Shown in pieces: positions 34,047 through 43,139 of a DNA stretch of 64,000 nt. Made by a program: the position numbers and the translations under genes. The stretch is taken from assembly GCA_031399065.1 (NCBI GenBank), contig JANNOM010000022.1, forward strand, positions 21,501 through 85,500, in the 5' to 3' direction. Position 1 is the stretch's first letter, and every line of letters starts with the position of its first letter. The notes under the pieces are model-generated. The model had not been told where the DNA came from. It was given only the letters and a program-made list of their open reading frames with translations, and searched no databases. The DNA comes from JADCRZ01 sp031399065. Its GTDB lineage: Bacteria > Bacteroidota > Bacteroidia > Chitinophagales > Chitinophagaceae.

Positions 34047-34901
34047 ATGATATTACGGTTAGCTATACAGAAGTCGGGCCGCCTGCACGATGATTCTATT
34101 AAATTATTAAAAGAATGCGGCATCGATATTTCCAATGGCGTCAATAAATTAAAAGCGGAAGCGACCAATTTTCCTCTGGAAGTTTTTTTTCTCCGCGATG
34201 ATGATATACCGCAGTACGTAGAAGACGGCGTGGCCGATATCGGCTTCGTGGGAGAGAACGTTGTATACGAAAAGGAAAAGGAAGTGGTAGTCGTGGAAAA
34301 ATTGGGTTATGGTAAATGCCGGCTCAGCATAGCGGTAGGAAGAAATGAAAAGTACGATTCTGTACATTACCTGGATAACCGTAAAATTGCCACCAGCTAC
34401 CCGGTGATCGTAGCAGAGTTTTTGAAAAAGCATCATATCAATGCGGAAATTCATGAAATCAGCGGATCGGTGGAAATAGCGCCGGGTATCGGACTGGCAG
34501 ATGCTATTTGTGATCTTGTCAGCAGCGGGTCCACGCTTTTTATGAATGGTCTGAAAGAAGTAGAGACGATCCTGCAATCACAGGCCGTGCTGATCCGCAA
34601 TCCTGCCCTGGACGAAGAACAGTTAAAAATACTCAACAAGCTACTTTTCCGCATACAGTCTGTTAAGAAGGCAAAGAATACCAAATACATATTACTGAAT
34701 GCGCCCAATGAAAACCTGGAAAATATAATCGGTCTGCTTCCGGGAATGAAGAGCCCTACGGTGCTACCTCTTGCCGAGGCGGGCTGGAGCAGCGTACACA
34801 GCGTACTCAACGAAAATGATTTCTGGGAAATTATTGAAAAATTAAAAGATGCCGGTGCGCAGGGCATACTTGTAATACCAATTGAAAAGATGATTATCTA
34901 A
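34047..34901 (+). CDS. hisG: ATP phosphoribosyltransferase (long form)
   Basis: The 284-aa enzyme joins ATP and PRPP, the first step of histidine synthesis. It starts MILRLAIQKSGRLHDDSIKLLKECGI and contains RDDDIPQYVEDGVADIGFVGENV and the PRPP-binding DAICDLVSSGSTLFMNGLKEVETIL motif. The C-terminal ACT-like domain (about 205-284) marks the long, histidine-inhibited form that works without HisZ. The ATG at 34047 is chosen because an upstream extension would run through the attenuator. hisD follows 11 nt later. Confidence 0.97.
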   Translation: MILRLAIQKSGRLHDDSIKLLKECGIDISNGVNKLKAEATNFPLEVFFLRDDDIPQYVEDGVADIGFVGENVVYEKEKEVVVVEKLGYGKCRLSIAVGRNEKYDSVHYLDNRKIATSYPVIVAEFLKKHHINAEIHEISGSVEIAPGIGLADAICDLVSSGSTLFMNGLKEVETILQSQAVLIRNPALDEEQLKILNKLLFRIQSVKKAKNTKYILLNAPNENLENIIGLLPGMKSPTVLPLAEAGWSSVHSVLNENDFWEIIEKLKDAGAQGILVIPIEKMII

Positions 34902-34912
34902 CACAAGCACGT

Positions 34913-36184
34913 ATGCAGATAATAAAACATCCTCCAAGAAGTGACTGGAAAAAAATTCTTCAACGCCCGGCGATGGATACTTCGTCGCTGGAATCAAGTG
35001 TTTCCAACATTCTGAAAGAAGTGAAGGCGAATGGCGATGAAGCCGTACGCCGGTTTTCGCTCATGTTCGATAAAGTATCCCTTTCCACTTTGGAAGTAAC
35101 GTCTTCCGAAATAACGGAAGCCGTGGAGCAGGTACCGGAAGAACTGAAACAGGCCATATTGCAGGCAAAGGCCAATATAGAATGTTTTCATACACGGCAG
35201 GTATTGGCTGTGGACATGATAGAGACAATGCCTGGCGTTAAATGCTGGCGAAAAAATGTACCGATCGAAAAAGTAGGATTATATATACCGGGCGGCACTG
35301 CCCCGCTTTTTTCCACCATACTTATGCTGGGCATACCGGCAAAGATCGCGGGCTGCAGCGATATTATTTTATGCTCGCCACCGGGAAAAGAAGGCCGTAT
35401 TCATCCTGCAATATTGTATACTGCTCAACTGGTGGGTGTTACTAAAATATTTAAGGCAGGAGGTGCACAGGCTATTGCCGCTATGGCCTACGGTACGGAT
35501 ATAATACCACAGGTGTTCAAGATATTCGGACCGGGCAACCAGTACGTTACTGCCGCCAAACTACTGGTACAGAAGGATGGTACGGCCATCGACATGCCGG
35601 CCGGTCCCAGTGAAGTGGCTGTATATGCAGACAATACTGCGAATGCCGTTTTTGTGGCAGCCGACCTGCTAAGCCAGGCCGAACATGGTGCCGACAGCCA
35701 GGTGTTGCTGGTAACGGTTAATGAAATACTTGTGAAGGATCTACTGACCGAACTGGAAAAACAGCTCGATGCACTACCCCGTAAAGAACTGGCCGCACAG
35801 GCACTGAAGAATAGCCGGATCATACTGGTGGAGAATGAAGAAACAGCTTTAGATTTATTAAACGAATACGCTGCAGAACACCTGATACTGGCATGCGCAT
35901 ACCCGGAGCGGATGGCAGAAAAAGTGGTAAATGCCGGTTCCGTTTTCCTGGGTCATTATTCGCCGGAAAGTGTGGGTGACTATGCCAGCGGCACCAACCA
36001 CACCTTGCCCACAAACGGGTATGCACGGTCTTATAGTGGCGTAAGTGTGGATAGCTTTGTAAAGAAAGTTACCTTTCAGCAACTGACGCGGGAAGGGTTG
36101 CAGGCCATTGGTGGCGCGGTGGAGCGCATGGCAAAGGCGGAAGGACTCGATGCCCATGCCAATGCGGTAAGTATCCGGTTGTAA
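34913..36184 (+). CDS. hisD: Histidinol dehydrogenase
   Basis: The 423-aa enzyme oxidises histidinol to histidine in two NAD-dependent steps. Visible family blocks are VGLYIPGGTAPLFSTILMLGIPAKIAGC, KIFGPGNQYVTAAKLLVQ, DMPAGPSEVAVYAD, and LLSQAEHGADSQVLLV with a zinc-binding Gln/His pair. The C-terminal GDYASGTNHTLPTNGYARSYSGVSVDSFVK is also present. Length is normal. Confidence 0.97.
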   Translation: MQIIKHPPRSDWKKILQRPAMDTSSLESSVSNILKEVKANGDEAVRRFSLMFDKVSLSTLEVTSSEITEAVEQVPEELKQAILQAKANIECFHTRQVLAVDMIETMPGVKCWRKNVPIEKVGLYIPGGTAPLFSTILMLGIPAKIAGCSDIILCSPPGKEGRIHPAILYTAQLVGVTKIFKAGGAQAIAAMAYGTDIIPQVFKIFGPGNQYVTAAKLLVQKDGTAIDMPAGPSEVAVYADNTANAVFVAADLLSQAEHGADSQVLLVTVNEILVKDLLTELEKQLDALPRKELAAQALKNSRIILVENEETALDLLNEYAAEHLILACAYPERMAEKVVNAGSVFLGHYSPESVGDYASGTNHTLPTNGYARSYSGVSVDSFVKKVTFQQLTREGLQAIGGAVERMAKAEGLDAHANAVSIRL

Positions 36185-36208
36185 TGCTTGTTAAAATAAG
36201 AATACATC

Positions 36209-37252
36209 ATGTTCAATCTTGACAGTCTCTTAAGAGAAAATATAAAAAAACTCGTTCCTTATTCATCTGCCCGCGATGAATTTAAAGGCGATGCCAGCAT
36301 ATTCCTCGATGCCAATGAAAACAGCTATGGCTCTCCACTGATAAAATGGTACAATCGTTACCCCGACCCGACGCAATGGAAGGTAAAAGAAAAACTGAGC
36401 GAAATAAAAACGGTGCCGCCAAATAATATCTTCCTGGGTAATGGCAGCGATGAATGTATTGATATCCTTTTCCGCTCTTTCTGTGATCCCGGTAAAGACA
36501 ATGTAATTATAGTGCCGCCTACTTATGGTATGTATGAAGTAAGCGCAGGCATCAACGATGTGGCTGTTAAGAAAGTGCCACTTACACCCGATTTTCAATT
36601 GAACCTGGAAGCTGTAGAATCAGCGGTAGACGATCATACTAAGATGGTGTTTCTTTGTTCGCCCAATAATCCCACCGGCAACTCGCTTAATAGGGAAGAT
36701 GTGGAGATGGTACTTAATAATTATTTCGGACTGGTAGTGATAGATGAAGCCTATATCAATTTCAGCCGTCATCGTTCCTTCCTGCAGGAGTTGAAAGAGT
36801 ATCCTAACCTGGTAGTGTTGCAGACCCTGTCCAAGGCCTGGGGACTTGCCGCCCTGAGAGTAGGTATGGCGTTTGCTTCGGAAGAAATTATACGGGTCAT
36901 GAATAAAGTGAAGCCGCCTTATAATATCAATCAGCCTTCGCAGGAGCTGGCCTTAAAAGCACTGGAAGAAGTGGGCATGGTAAACGATATGATCCGGGAG
37001 ATCGTAAAGGAAAGAGGTGCCCTGGTGCAGGCACTGAAAGAAATACCTTTCGTGGAAAAAATATACCCCAGCGATGCCAATTTCCTGCTGGTGAAAGTTA
37101 GTGATGCGAACATAATTTATAATGCCTTGCTTCAAAAAGGAATCGTGGTCAGGGACAGAAGCAAAGTAGCATTATGCGAAGGCTGCCTCCGCGTTACCGT
37201 GGGAACCGAAAAAGAGAATAAAGAACTTATCACAGCACTCCGTTCAATTTAA
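36209..37252 (+). CDS. hisC: Histidinol-phosphate aminotransferase
   Basis: The 347-aa PLP enzyme makes histidinol phosphate from imidazole acetol phosphate. It has the fold-type I features LDANENSYGSP, LGNGSDECIDILFRSF, CSPNNPTGNSLN, VVIDEAYINF and the PLP lysine in LQTLSKAWGLAALRVG. It lies between hisD (24 nt) and hisB (12 nt) in the first his block. Confidence 0.95.
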   Translation: MFNLDSLLRENIKKLVPYSSARDEFKGDASIFLDANENSYGSPLIKWYNRYPDPTQWKVKEKLSEIKTVPPNNIFLGNGSDECIDILFRSFCDPGKDNVIIVPPTYGMYEVSAGINDVAVKKVPLTPDFQLNLEAVESAVDDHTKMVFLCSPNNPTGNSLNREDVEMVLNNYFGLVVIDEAYINFSRHRSFLQELKEYPNLVVLQTLSKAWGLAALRVGMAFASEEIIRVMNKVKPPYNINQPSQELALKALEEVGMVNDMIREIVKERGALVQALKEIPFVEKIYPSDANFLLVKVSDANIIYNALLQKGIVVRDRSKVALCEGCLRVTVGTEKENKELITALRSI

Positions 37253-37264
37253 ACGTACCGCAAT

Positions 37265-38407
37265 ATGAAACGTATACTTTTTATAGACAGGGATGGAACA
37301 CTTATCAATGAAGCACCGCCTACTTACCAGCTTGACTCCTTCGATAAACTTACTTTTTATCCCCGTATGTTCGAATACATGGGTAAAATAGCCCGCGAAC
37401 TGGATTACGAGCTCGTGATGATCACCAACCAGGATGGGCTTGGAACTGCGACATTTCCCGAAGATAGCTTCTGGCCTTTGCACAACCTGGTGATGAAAAG
37501 CCTGGAGGGAGAGGGTATCCATTTCGATACGGTATTGATCGATAAAACCTTTGCCGCCGAAAACGCACCTACCCGTAAGCCAAATATTGGTTTATGTACA
37601 CCTTACTTCGACCAGGAAAAATATGACCTCGTCAATTCTTTTGTAATTGGTGATCGCATTACCGATGTGCAACTCGCTAAAAATCTGGGCTGCAAAGCCA
37701 TCTGGCTAAACCAGGACTCCTCCCTGGGCAGCAGTGAAATAAAGGATACGGCAGACGAGCTCCGTAAGAACACCGTAGCCCTTGAAACGACTGAATGGAG
37801 CAGGGTCTACGAATTCCTTAAACTCGGGTTGAGAAAAGTAACGCACCAGCGGAATACCAACGAGACAAAGATTAGTATCGAGCTGAATATGGATGGTGAT
37901 GGCAAGTCCTCCGTTTCAACCGGGCTCGGTTTTTTCGATCACATGCTCGACCAGATAGCCAGGCATGGTAAAATAGATATGACGGTTATTACTAAAGGTG
38001 ATCTTCACATAGATGAACACCATACCATTGAAGACACCGGTATAGCACTCGGAGAAGCGTTTGCTATTGCCCTTGCCGATAAGCGGGGAATGGAGCGCTA
38101 TGGATTCGCATTGCCTATGGACGAAGCGGAGGCGAAAGTGCTGATCGATTTCGGTGGCCGCAACTGGCTGGTATGGAATGCTTCGTTTAAAAGGGAACGC
38201 ATAGGCGAAATGCCCACGGAAATGTTTTTCCACTTCTTTAAATCGTTCAGCGATGCGGCAAAATGCAATCTTAATATAGAATGCCATGGCGATAACGAAC
38301 ACCATAAGATCGAAGCCATTTTTAAAGCATTTGCCAAAGCGATCAGGATGGCGGTACGGAGAGACCCGGTGAGCAACTACCTGCCTTCTACCAAAGGGCT
38401 GCTTTAG
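37265..38407 (+). CDS. hisB: Bifunctional histidinol-phosphatase / imidazoleglycerol-phosphate dehydratase
   Basis: The 380-aa protein fuses two enzymes. Residues of about 1-165 form a HAD phosphatase (IDRDGTLINEAPP with the nucleophile aspartate, VMITNQDGLGT, FVIGDRITDVQLAKNLGC). Residues of about 185-380 form the dehydratase with its manganese-binding histidines (DEHHTIEDTGIALGEA, ECHGDNEHHKIEAIFKAFAKAI). It is the last gene of the first his block. The trp promoter begins about 78 nt after its stop, with no intrinsic terminator between. Confidence 0.96.
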   Translation: MKRILFIDRDGTLINEAPPTYQLDSFDKLTFYPRMFEYMGKIARELDYELVMITNQDGLGTATFPEDSFWPLHNLVMKSLEGEGIHFDTVLIDKTFAAENAPTRKPNIGLCTPYFDQEKYDLVNSFVIGDRITDVQLAKNLGCKAIWLNQDSSLGSSEIKDTADELRKNTVALETTEWSRVYEFLKLGLRKVTHQRNTNETKISIELNMDGDGKSSVSTGLGFFDHMLDQIARHGKIDMTVITKGDLHIDEHHTIEDTGIALGEAFAIALADKRGMERYGFALPMDEAEAKVLIDFGGRNWLVWNASFKRERIGEMPTEMFFHFFKSFSDAAKCNLNIECHGDNEHHKIEAIFKAFAKAIRMAVRRDPVSNYLPSTKGLL

Positions 38408-38441
38408 ATATAATGAAATTGAGTGATGCACTTTAGACATG

Positions 38442-38453
38442 CATAACGTTATG
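38442..38453. promoter_or_regulatory. Palindrome upstream of the trp promoter
   Basis: CATAACGTTATG is a perfect 12-bp palindrome, 31 nt before the -33 box of the trp promoter and 34 nt after hisB. ACAT/ATGT flanks extend the symmetry if two bases are skipped. It could be a regulator site; no T run follows. Confidence 0.35.
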
Positions 38454-38484
38454 TAAAAAGATTAAATTTATAAGAGAAGAAAAA

Positions 38485-38516
38485 TTTGCTTTTTCCAAGT
38501 TTCCCCCACATCTTTG
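38485..38516 (+). promoter_or_regulatory. Internal trp promoter
   Basis: TTTG (38485-38488), 20-nt spacer and CATCTTTG (38509-38516) match the Bacteroidota consensus with one mismatch. Spacing is identical to the his promoter. Transcription would begin around 38522, practically at the leader peptide ATG (38523). Confidence 0.65.
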
Positions 38517-38522
38517 CATTTA

Positions 38523-38585
38523 ATGATATCAAAAATTCAAAATATTCAGTGGTGGTGGCATATCAACCTTAAACGGGGCAGGTAA
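38523..38585 (+). CDS. trpL: Tryptophan operon leader peptide
   Basis: A 20-residue frame, MISKIQNIQWWWHINLKRGR, holds three consecutive Trp codons (38550-38558), directly followed by a His codon (38559-38561). Downstream in the frame CGGGGC (38574-38579) is complementary to GCCCCG in the 5' arm of the following terminator. This is the design of ribosome-mediated attenuation: stalling at Trp codons frees the arm, antitermination follows and trpE is transcribed. The adjacent His codon is noteworthy because his genes lie downstream. Confidence 0.94.
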   Translation: MISKIQNIQWWWHINLKRGR

Positions 38586-38612
38586 TGCTATGTTATTGTA
38601 TTACTATATCGG

Positions 38613-38638
38613 GCCCCGGTTTATCCGGGGCTTTTTTT
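38613..38638 (+). terminator. trp attenuator terminator
   Basis: Arms GCCCCGG (38613-38619) and CCGGGGC (38625-38631) pair perfectly around TTTAT, followed by seven T. It stands 56 nt before trpE. Its 5' arm can instead pair with CGGGGC (38574-38579) in the leader frame. Confidence 0.94.
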
Positions 38639-38694
38639 ATTCAATGAATTGATTGATGAACTGATTACTGAACTGACCCGTTATTCGACTTTGT

Positions 38695-40125
38695 ATGAAG
38701 AAAATACCGTTGCGGACAAATTGTAAAAAAATGCTGGCAGACCTGTTTACGCCGGTAAGCATCTATCTCCGTGTGAGAGACCGGTTCCGGGATACGATCC
38801 TGCTGGAAAGTACGGATCACCATGTATCCGAAAACAGCTTCTCTTTTATCTGCATTAATGCCATCGCCGGTATGGAAGTGAGTTCCACCAGTACGATAGA
38901 ATTTAAATTGCCAAACGAACGCCCTGAAAAAATCGCTATCAAAGAACCCAGCGAGGCACCGGAACTGCTATGGAATTTCATGCAGCGGTTCGAAGTAGAG
39001 GAAAGCGTCCGGGAAGCGCGGTATGCGCAGGGATTGTTCGGGTATACCACTTTTGACGCCGTGCAGTTTTTCGACTCTGTAACGTTTGCAGTAAAGCCGG
39101 TATCGCCGGAGAATAAAAAGAACGATTCTTCCATACCGCTCATGCGATATCGTCTTTATCAATATGTGATCGCCATCAATCATTTTAAGGATGAACTATT
39201 TATCTGCGAGAATATTGTTAAAGGAATGGACTCTGATATAGATGCGGTGGAAAGTCTTATCAAAAGTAAAGATGTACCGGTGTTTCCATTCAAGGCTTCC
39301 GGGAACGAGACTTCCAATATGCCCGATGAGCAATACCGGGACATGGTAAAAAAGGGTATTCAAAGCTGTATGCGCGGCGATGTTTTTCAGATCGTTTTAA
39401 GCCGCAGATTTCAGCGGTCGTTTACAGGCGATGAATTTAATGTGTACCGGGCTTTGCGCAGTATCAATCCCTCTCCTTACCTTTTTTACTTCGATTACGG
39501 CGATTATAAATTGATCGGCTCCAGTCCCGAAAGTCAGTTGATCGTTGCCAAAGGAAAAGCCATCGTGCATCCCATAGCCGGAACGGTGCGCAGAACGGGA
39601 GACGATGCCATCGACGAGCAGTTGGCAGGTCAGTTGATAGCTGACCCCAAAGAAAATGCGGAGCATGTAATGCTGGTGGATCTTGCCCGTAATGATCTGA
39701 GCCGTCTCTGTGAAGAGGTGGTGGTAGAGAGTTATCGTAAAGTAAATTATTACAGTCATGTAATACACCTGGTAAGCGAAGTAACAGGTAAAGTAACACC
39801 GGGCAGCAACCCGTTTCAACTGATGGCATCCACCTTTCCGGCAGGAACGTTAAGCGGAGCCCCCAAGTTCAAAGCTATGCAACTGATCGATCAGTACGAA
39901 CCTACATCGCGCAGTTATTACGGTGGTGCCATAGGCTTTATGGGGTTCGACGGAAGCTGTAATCATGCAATCATGATCAGGACTTTTCTTAGCCGTAACA
40001 ATACCCTGGTATACCAGGCCGGTGCCGGCGTGGTAGCCGCCTCGCAACCGGAAAATGAACTGCAGGAAGTGAATAATAAACTCAATGCACTTAAAAATGC
40101 GATTGAACTGGCTCAAACTATTTAA
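38695..40125 (+). CDS. trpE: Anthranilate synthase component I
   Basis: The 476-aa enzyme makes anthranilate from chorismate with TrpG. The chorismate-binding domain (about 215-470) is clear: FQIVLSRRFQRSF, PSPYLFYFDYGDYKLIGSSPESQLI, HPIAGTVRRTGDD, ENAEHVMLVDLARNDLSR, FPAGTLSGAPKFKAMQLID. The tryptophan feedback element near the N-terminus appears as LLESTDHH (about 41-48). trpG follows 2 nt later. Confidence 0.96.
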   Translation: MKKIPLRTNCKKMLADLFTPVSIYLRVRDRFRDTILLESTDHHVSENSFSFICINAIAGMEVSSTSTIEFKLPNERPEKIAIKEPSEAPELLWNFMQRFEVEESVREARYAQGLFGYTTFDAVQFFDSVTFAVKPVSPENKKNDSSIPLMRYRLYQYVIAINHFKDELFICENIVKGMDSDIDAVESLIKSKDVPVFPFKASGNETSNMPDEQYRDMVKKGIQSCMRGDVFQIVLSRRFQRSFTGDEFNVYRALRSINPSPYLFYFDYGDYKLIGSSPESQLIVAKGKAIVHPIAGTVRRTGDDAIDEQLAGQLIADPKENAEHVMLVDLARNDLSRLCEEVVVESYRKVNYYSHVIHLVSEVTGKVTPGSNPFQLMASTFPAGTLSGAPKFKAMQLIDQYEPTSRSYYGGAIGFMGFDGSCNHAIMIRTFLSRNNTLVYQAGAGVVAASQPENELQEVNNKLNALKNAIELAQTI

Positions 40126-40127
40126 TT

Positions 40128-40709
40128 ATGAAGATCCTCGTTTTCGATAACTACGATTCATTTACTTATAACCTGGTACACCTGGTGGAAAAGATCATTC
40201 ATGGTAAAGTGGAGGTGCACCGCAACGATCAGATTCCGCTGGAAAAGATAAAAGACTATGATAAGATCATCCTGTCGCCCGGACCAGGCATTCCGGAGGA
40301 AGCGGGCCTGTTATTACCGCTTATTAAAGAATACGCGGCGTCCAAATCGATCCTCGGTGTTTGCCTGGGCCATCAGGCCATAGGCCAGGCTTTCGGCGGC
40401 ACGCTGGTGAACCTGAGCACGGTATATCATGGCATTGCCACCCCCGTAACTGTATTTAAAAAACGCGGCGTTGTAAAGACGGATCTTTTCGCCGGACTGC
40501 CTGAAGTACTGGAAGTGGGGCGTTATCATAGCTGGGTAATTGCACGGGAGGGTTTTCCGGAAACACTGGAAGTAACGGCCGAAGACGCCAGCGGATACAT
40601 CATGGCTTTGCAAAGCAGGCAATATGATGTACAGGGAGTGCAGTTTCACCCGGAGAGTGTATTGACGCCACAGGGGGAAACCATTATTCGTAACTGGTTA
40701 AAGCAATAA
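40128..40709 (+). CDS. trpG: Anthranilate synthase component II (glutamine amidotransferase)
   Basis: The 193-aa class I glutamine amidotransferase supplies ammonia to TrpE. The nucleophile cysteine is in LGVCLGHQAIGQAFGG, the oxyanion block is ILSPGPGIPEEAG, and the catalytic His-Glu is in GVQFHPESVLTP. It is a single domain, not fused to TrpD. Bacteroidota copies sometimes double as PabA. Confidence 0.95.
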   Translation: MKILVFDNYDSFTYNLVHLVEKIIHGKVEVHRNDQIPLEKIKDYDKIILSPGPGIPEEAGLLLPLIKEYAASKSILGVCLGHQAIGQAFGGTLVNLSTVYHGIATPVTVFKKRGVVKTDLFAGLPEVLEVGRYHSWVIAREGFPETLEVTAEDASGYIMALQSRQYDVQGVQFHPESVLTPQGETIIRNWLKQ

Positions 40710-40714
40710 ACTGC

Positions 40715-41701
40715 ATGAAGAAGACATTACAATATTTATTTGAACACAAAACCCTGAGTCGCGCATCTGCACGCGAAGTATTACTGAATATAGGGAACGG
40801 TGTTTATAACGAACATGAAGTAACAGCTTTCATGACCGTGTACCTGATGCGGAGTGTCACCATCGAAGAACTACAGGGTTTCAGAGATGCCTTGCTGGAG
40901 CTTTGTATAAAAGTGGACCTTAATGGGTATGAAGTAATCGATATAGTAGGTACGGGCGGTGACGGAAAAAACACTTTCAATATATCAACACTTAGTTGTT
41001 TTATAGTAGCAGGTACGGGAAATAAAGTAGCGAAGCATGGAAATTACGGAGCATCTTCTATAAGCGGTGCATCAAATGTGATGGAGCAACTGGGATACAA
41101 ATTTAAAAACGATCCCCTGGTTTTGAAAAAGGAAGTGGAAAAGGCTAATATTTGTTTCATGCACGCACCGCTTTTCCATCCCGCACTTAAAGCGGTAGGC
41201 CCTATCCGGAAAAACCTGGGGATGAGAACGTTTTTTAATATGCTGGGCCCGATGGTAAACCCCGCGTTACCTACCTATCAACTGGTAGGCGTATACAGCC
41301 TGGAAATGGCGAGAATTTACAATTACCTGCTACAGGAAACGGGGGGAAATTTTACCATCATTCACAGCCTTGATGGGTACGATGAGATTTCTCTTACAGG
41401 CGATACCAAGGTAATCACGAATACGGGTGAAAAAATATTAACCCCCGAGCAGATCGGTAAAAGGATGGTAAGTCCGGAAGACATTTACGGAGGCAATACA
41501 ACGGAAGAGGCCGCCCGCATCTTTTTAAAGATTCTTAAAGGCGAGGGTAGTTTTGCCCAAAATGCCGTGGTATTGGCAAATGCTGCAATGGCGTTAAATT
41601 GCACCGGTAAATACAAAGACCATAACGACGCATATCATGCGGTCGTGGAAAGCCTGGAAAGTGGGAAAGCGTACGATTGCCTTCAAAAACTAATTGCCTA
41701 G
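40715..41701 (+). CDS. trpD: Anthranilate phosphoribosyltransferase
   Basis: The 328-aa enzyme joins anthranilate and PRPP. The PRPP-binding motif DIVGTGGDGKNTFNISTLSCFIVAG and the anthranilate-side KHGNYGASSISGASNVMEQLG are clear, as are RKNLGMRTFFNMLGPMVNP and HSLDGYDEISLTG. Length is normal; trpC starts 4 nt later. Confidence 0.96.
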   Translation: MKKTLQYLFEHKTLSRASAREVLLNIGNGVYNEHEVTAFMTVYLMRSVTIEELQGFRDALLELCIKVDLNGYEVIDIVGTGGDGKNTFNISTLSCFIVAGTGNKVAKHGNYGASSISGASNVMEQLGYKFKNDPLVLKKEVEKANICFMHAPLFHPALKAVGPIRKNLGMRTFFNMLGPMVNPALPTYQLVGVYSLEMARIYNYLLQETGGNFTIIHSLDGYDEISLTGDTKVITNTGEKILTPEQIGKRMVSPEDIYGGNTTEEAARIFLKILKGEGSFAQNAVVLANAAMALNCTGKYKDHNDAYHAVVESLESGKAYDCLQKLIA

Positions 41702-41705
41702 TATC

Positions 41706-42506
41706 ATGAATATCCTGGATAAAATAGTAGCGGCTAAAAGAACGGAAATAGAGCAACTGAAACCTTTAAGCTCCATTGCCCGTTTTGAAAAGGAAGGTTT
41801 TTTCTGGGAGGTTTCTAACCGTTCCCTGAAACAAAGCCTGCTGTCCCGGGGCAGTACCGGCATTATCGCGGAATTTAAACGAAAAAGTCCCAGTAAAGGC
41901 TGGTTCAAAAACAGGGAACTGGAGGTGGAGCCGGTAGTAGTTCCTTATAACAACCTCGGGGCAGCGGGCATATCCGTACTTACCGACCTGGAGTTTTTCG
42001 GCGGAGACCTGGACGACCTTATACAGACAAAAGTAATTGCCGATGTGCCCGTGTTGCGGAAAGATTTTATCATCGATGAATGGCAGATAGCGGAAACGAA
42101 GGCATTCGGGGGAGATGTTATTTTGCTGATAGCCGCCTGCTTATCCCCGGTGCAGGTAAAACACCTGGCCGCATTTGCTCATAACATCGGACTTGAGGTA
42201 CTGCTGGAGATTCATAATGAACAGGAACTGGATCATATCTGCGATGAGGTGGACCTGGTGGGCGTCAACAACCGTGATCTTAAAACGTTTACGGTAGATG
42301 TAAACCGTTCGGTGGAGCTGGGTAAACAGATACCCGACGGTAAAGTAAAAATATCGGAAAGCGGTATCAGCGATCCGGAAACCATTATCTTTTTAAAACA
42401 ACATGGATTCAATGGATTCCTGATCGGGGAAACGTTTATGAAAGAAGAAGACCCAGCGATTGCCTTTGCCGGATTTGTACAACAACTTAAAGCGAAAGCA
42501 ATATGA
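41706..42506 (+). CDS. trpC: Indole-3-glycerol phosphate synthase
   Basis: The 266-aa TIM-barrel enzyme closes the indole ring. It shows IIAEFKRKSPSKGWF, ISVLTDLEFFGGDLDDL, VLRKDFIIDEWQIAE, LVGVNNRDLKTFTVD and KISESGISDPE. The start at 41706 matches the family start MNILDKIVAAKRTEIEQLK. Its stop overlaps the trpF start by 4 nt (ATGA). Confidence 0.96.
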   Translation: MNILDKIVAAKRTEIEQLKPLSSIARFEKEGFFWEVSNRSLKQSLLSRGSTGIIAEFKRKSPSKGWFKNRELEVEPVVVPYNNLGAAGISVLTDLEFFGGDLDDLIQTKVIADVPVLRKDFIIDEWQIAETKAFGGDVILLIAACLSPVQVKHLAAFAHNIGLEVLLEIHNEQELDHICDEVDLVGVNNRDLKTFTVDVNRSVELGKQIPDGKVKISESGISDPETIIFLKQHGFNGFLIGETFMKEEDPAIAFAGFVQQLKAKAI

Positions 42507-43138
42507 GGATCAAAGTCTGCGGCATGACCAAAGCCGACCAGGTAAATCAGCTGGATGAAATGGGAATCGACTTTGCAGGGTTTATTTTTTACCCTAAGTC
42601 CCCGCGTTTTATATTCAAATATATGTCGGCCCCGCAGATCAAAAAAATAAGCCGCTCTGTCAATAAAGTAGGCGTGTTCGTCAATACCAATGCCGATGAA
42701 ATACTGCGTACGGTGGATGAATGTGGCTTATACCTGGTACAGTTGCACGGCGATGAATCGCCCCGGTTCTGCGAACAGATAGCCAATTATGTAACGGTAG
42801 TAAAGGCGTTCCGTTTAAGCGATGATGATAATATAGAATGGATGGTAAGGCCCTATATGGATTTCGTGGATATGTTTCTCTTCGATACGGAAGGGGCGGG
42901 TTACGGGGGTACAGGTAAAAAATTCAACTGGGAAATATTAAAAGGACTTACAATTGAAAAACCCTTTTTCCTGAGTGGAGGCATTCAGCCGGACGATGTA
43001 GATAAGCTCAGAGAGTTTAATAATGAACCAGTGGCAAGGGATCTTTTTGCAGTGGATATAAACAGCAAATTCGAAATTCAGCCGGGAGATAAGGATATGG
43101 AAAAAATAAGCATCTTCTCCCGTGCACTAAAATTGTAA
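42503..43138 (+). CDS. trpF: Phosphoribosylanthranilate isomerase
   Basis: The 211-aa TIM-barrel enzyme performs the Amadori rearrangement of phosphoribosylanthranilate. The catalytic cysteine is in IKVCGMTKADQV and the catalytic aspartate in FLFDTEGAGYGGTGKKFNW; FFLSGGIQPDDVDKL and DINSKFEIQPGDKD close the phosphate site. It is a separate protein, not fused to TrpC. trpB starts 1 nt after its stop. Confidence 0.95.
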   Translation: MRIKVCGMTKADQVNQLDEMGIDFAGFIFYPKSPRFIFKYMSAPQIKKISRSVNKVGVFVNTNADEILRTVDECGLYLVQLHGDESPRFCEQIANYVTVVKAFRLSDDDNIEWMVRPYMDFVDMFLFDTEGAGYGGTGKKFNWEILKGLTIEKPFFLSGGIQPDDVDKLREFNNEPVARDLFAVDINSKFEIQPGDKDMEKISIFSRALKL

Positions 43139-43139
43139 T

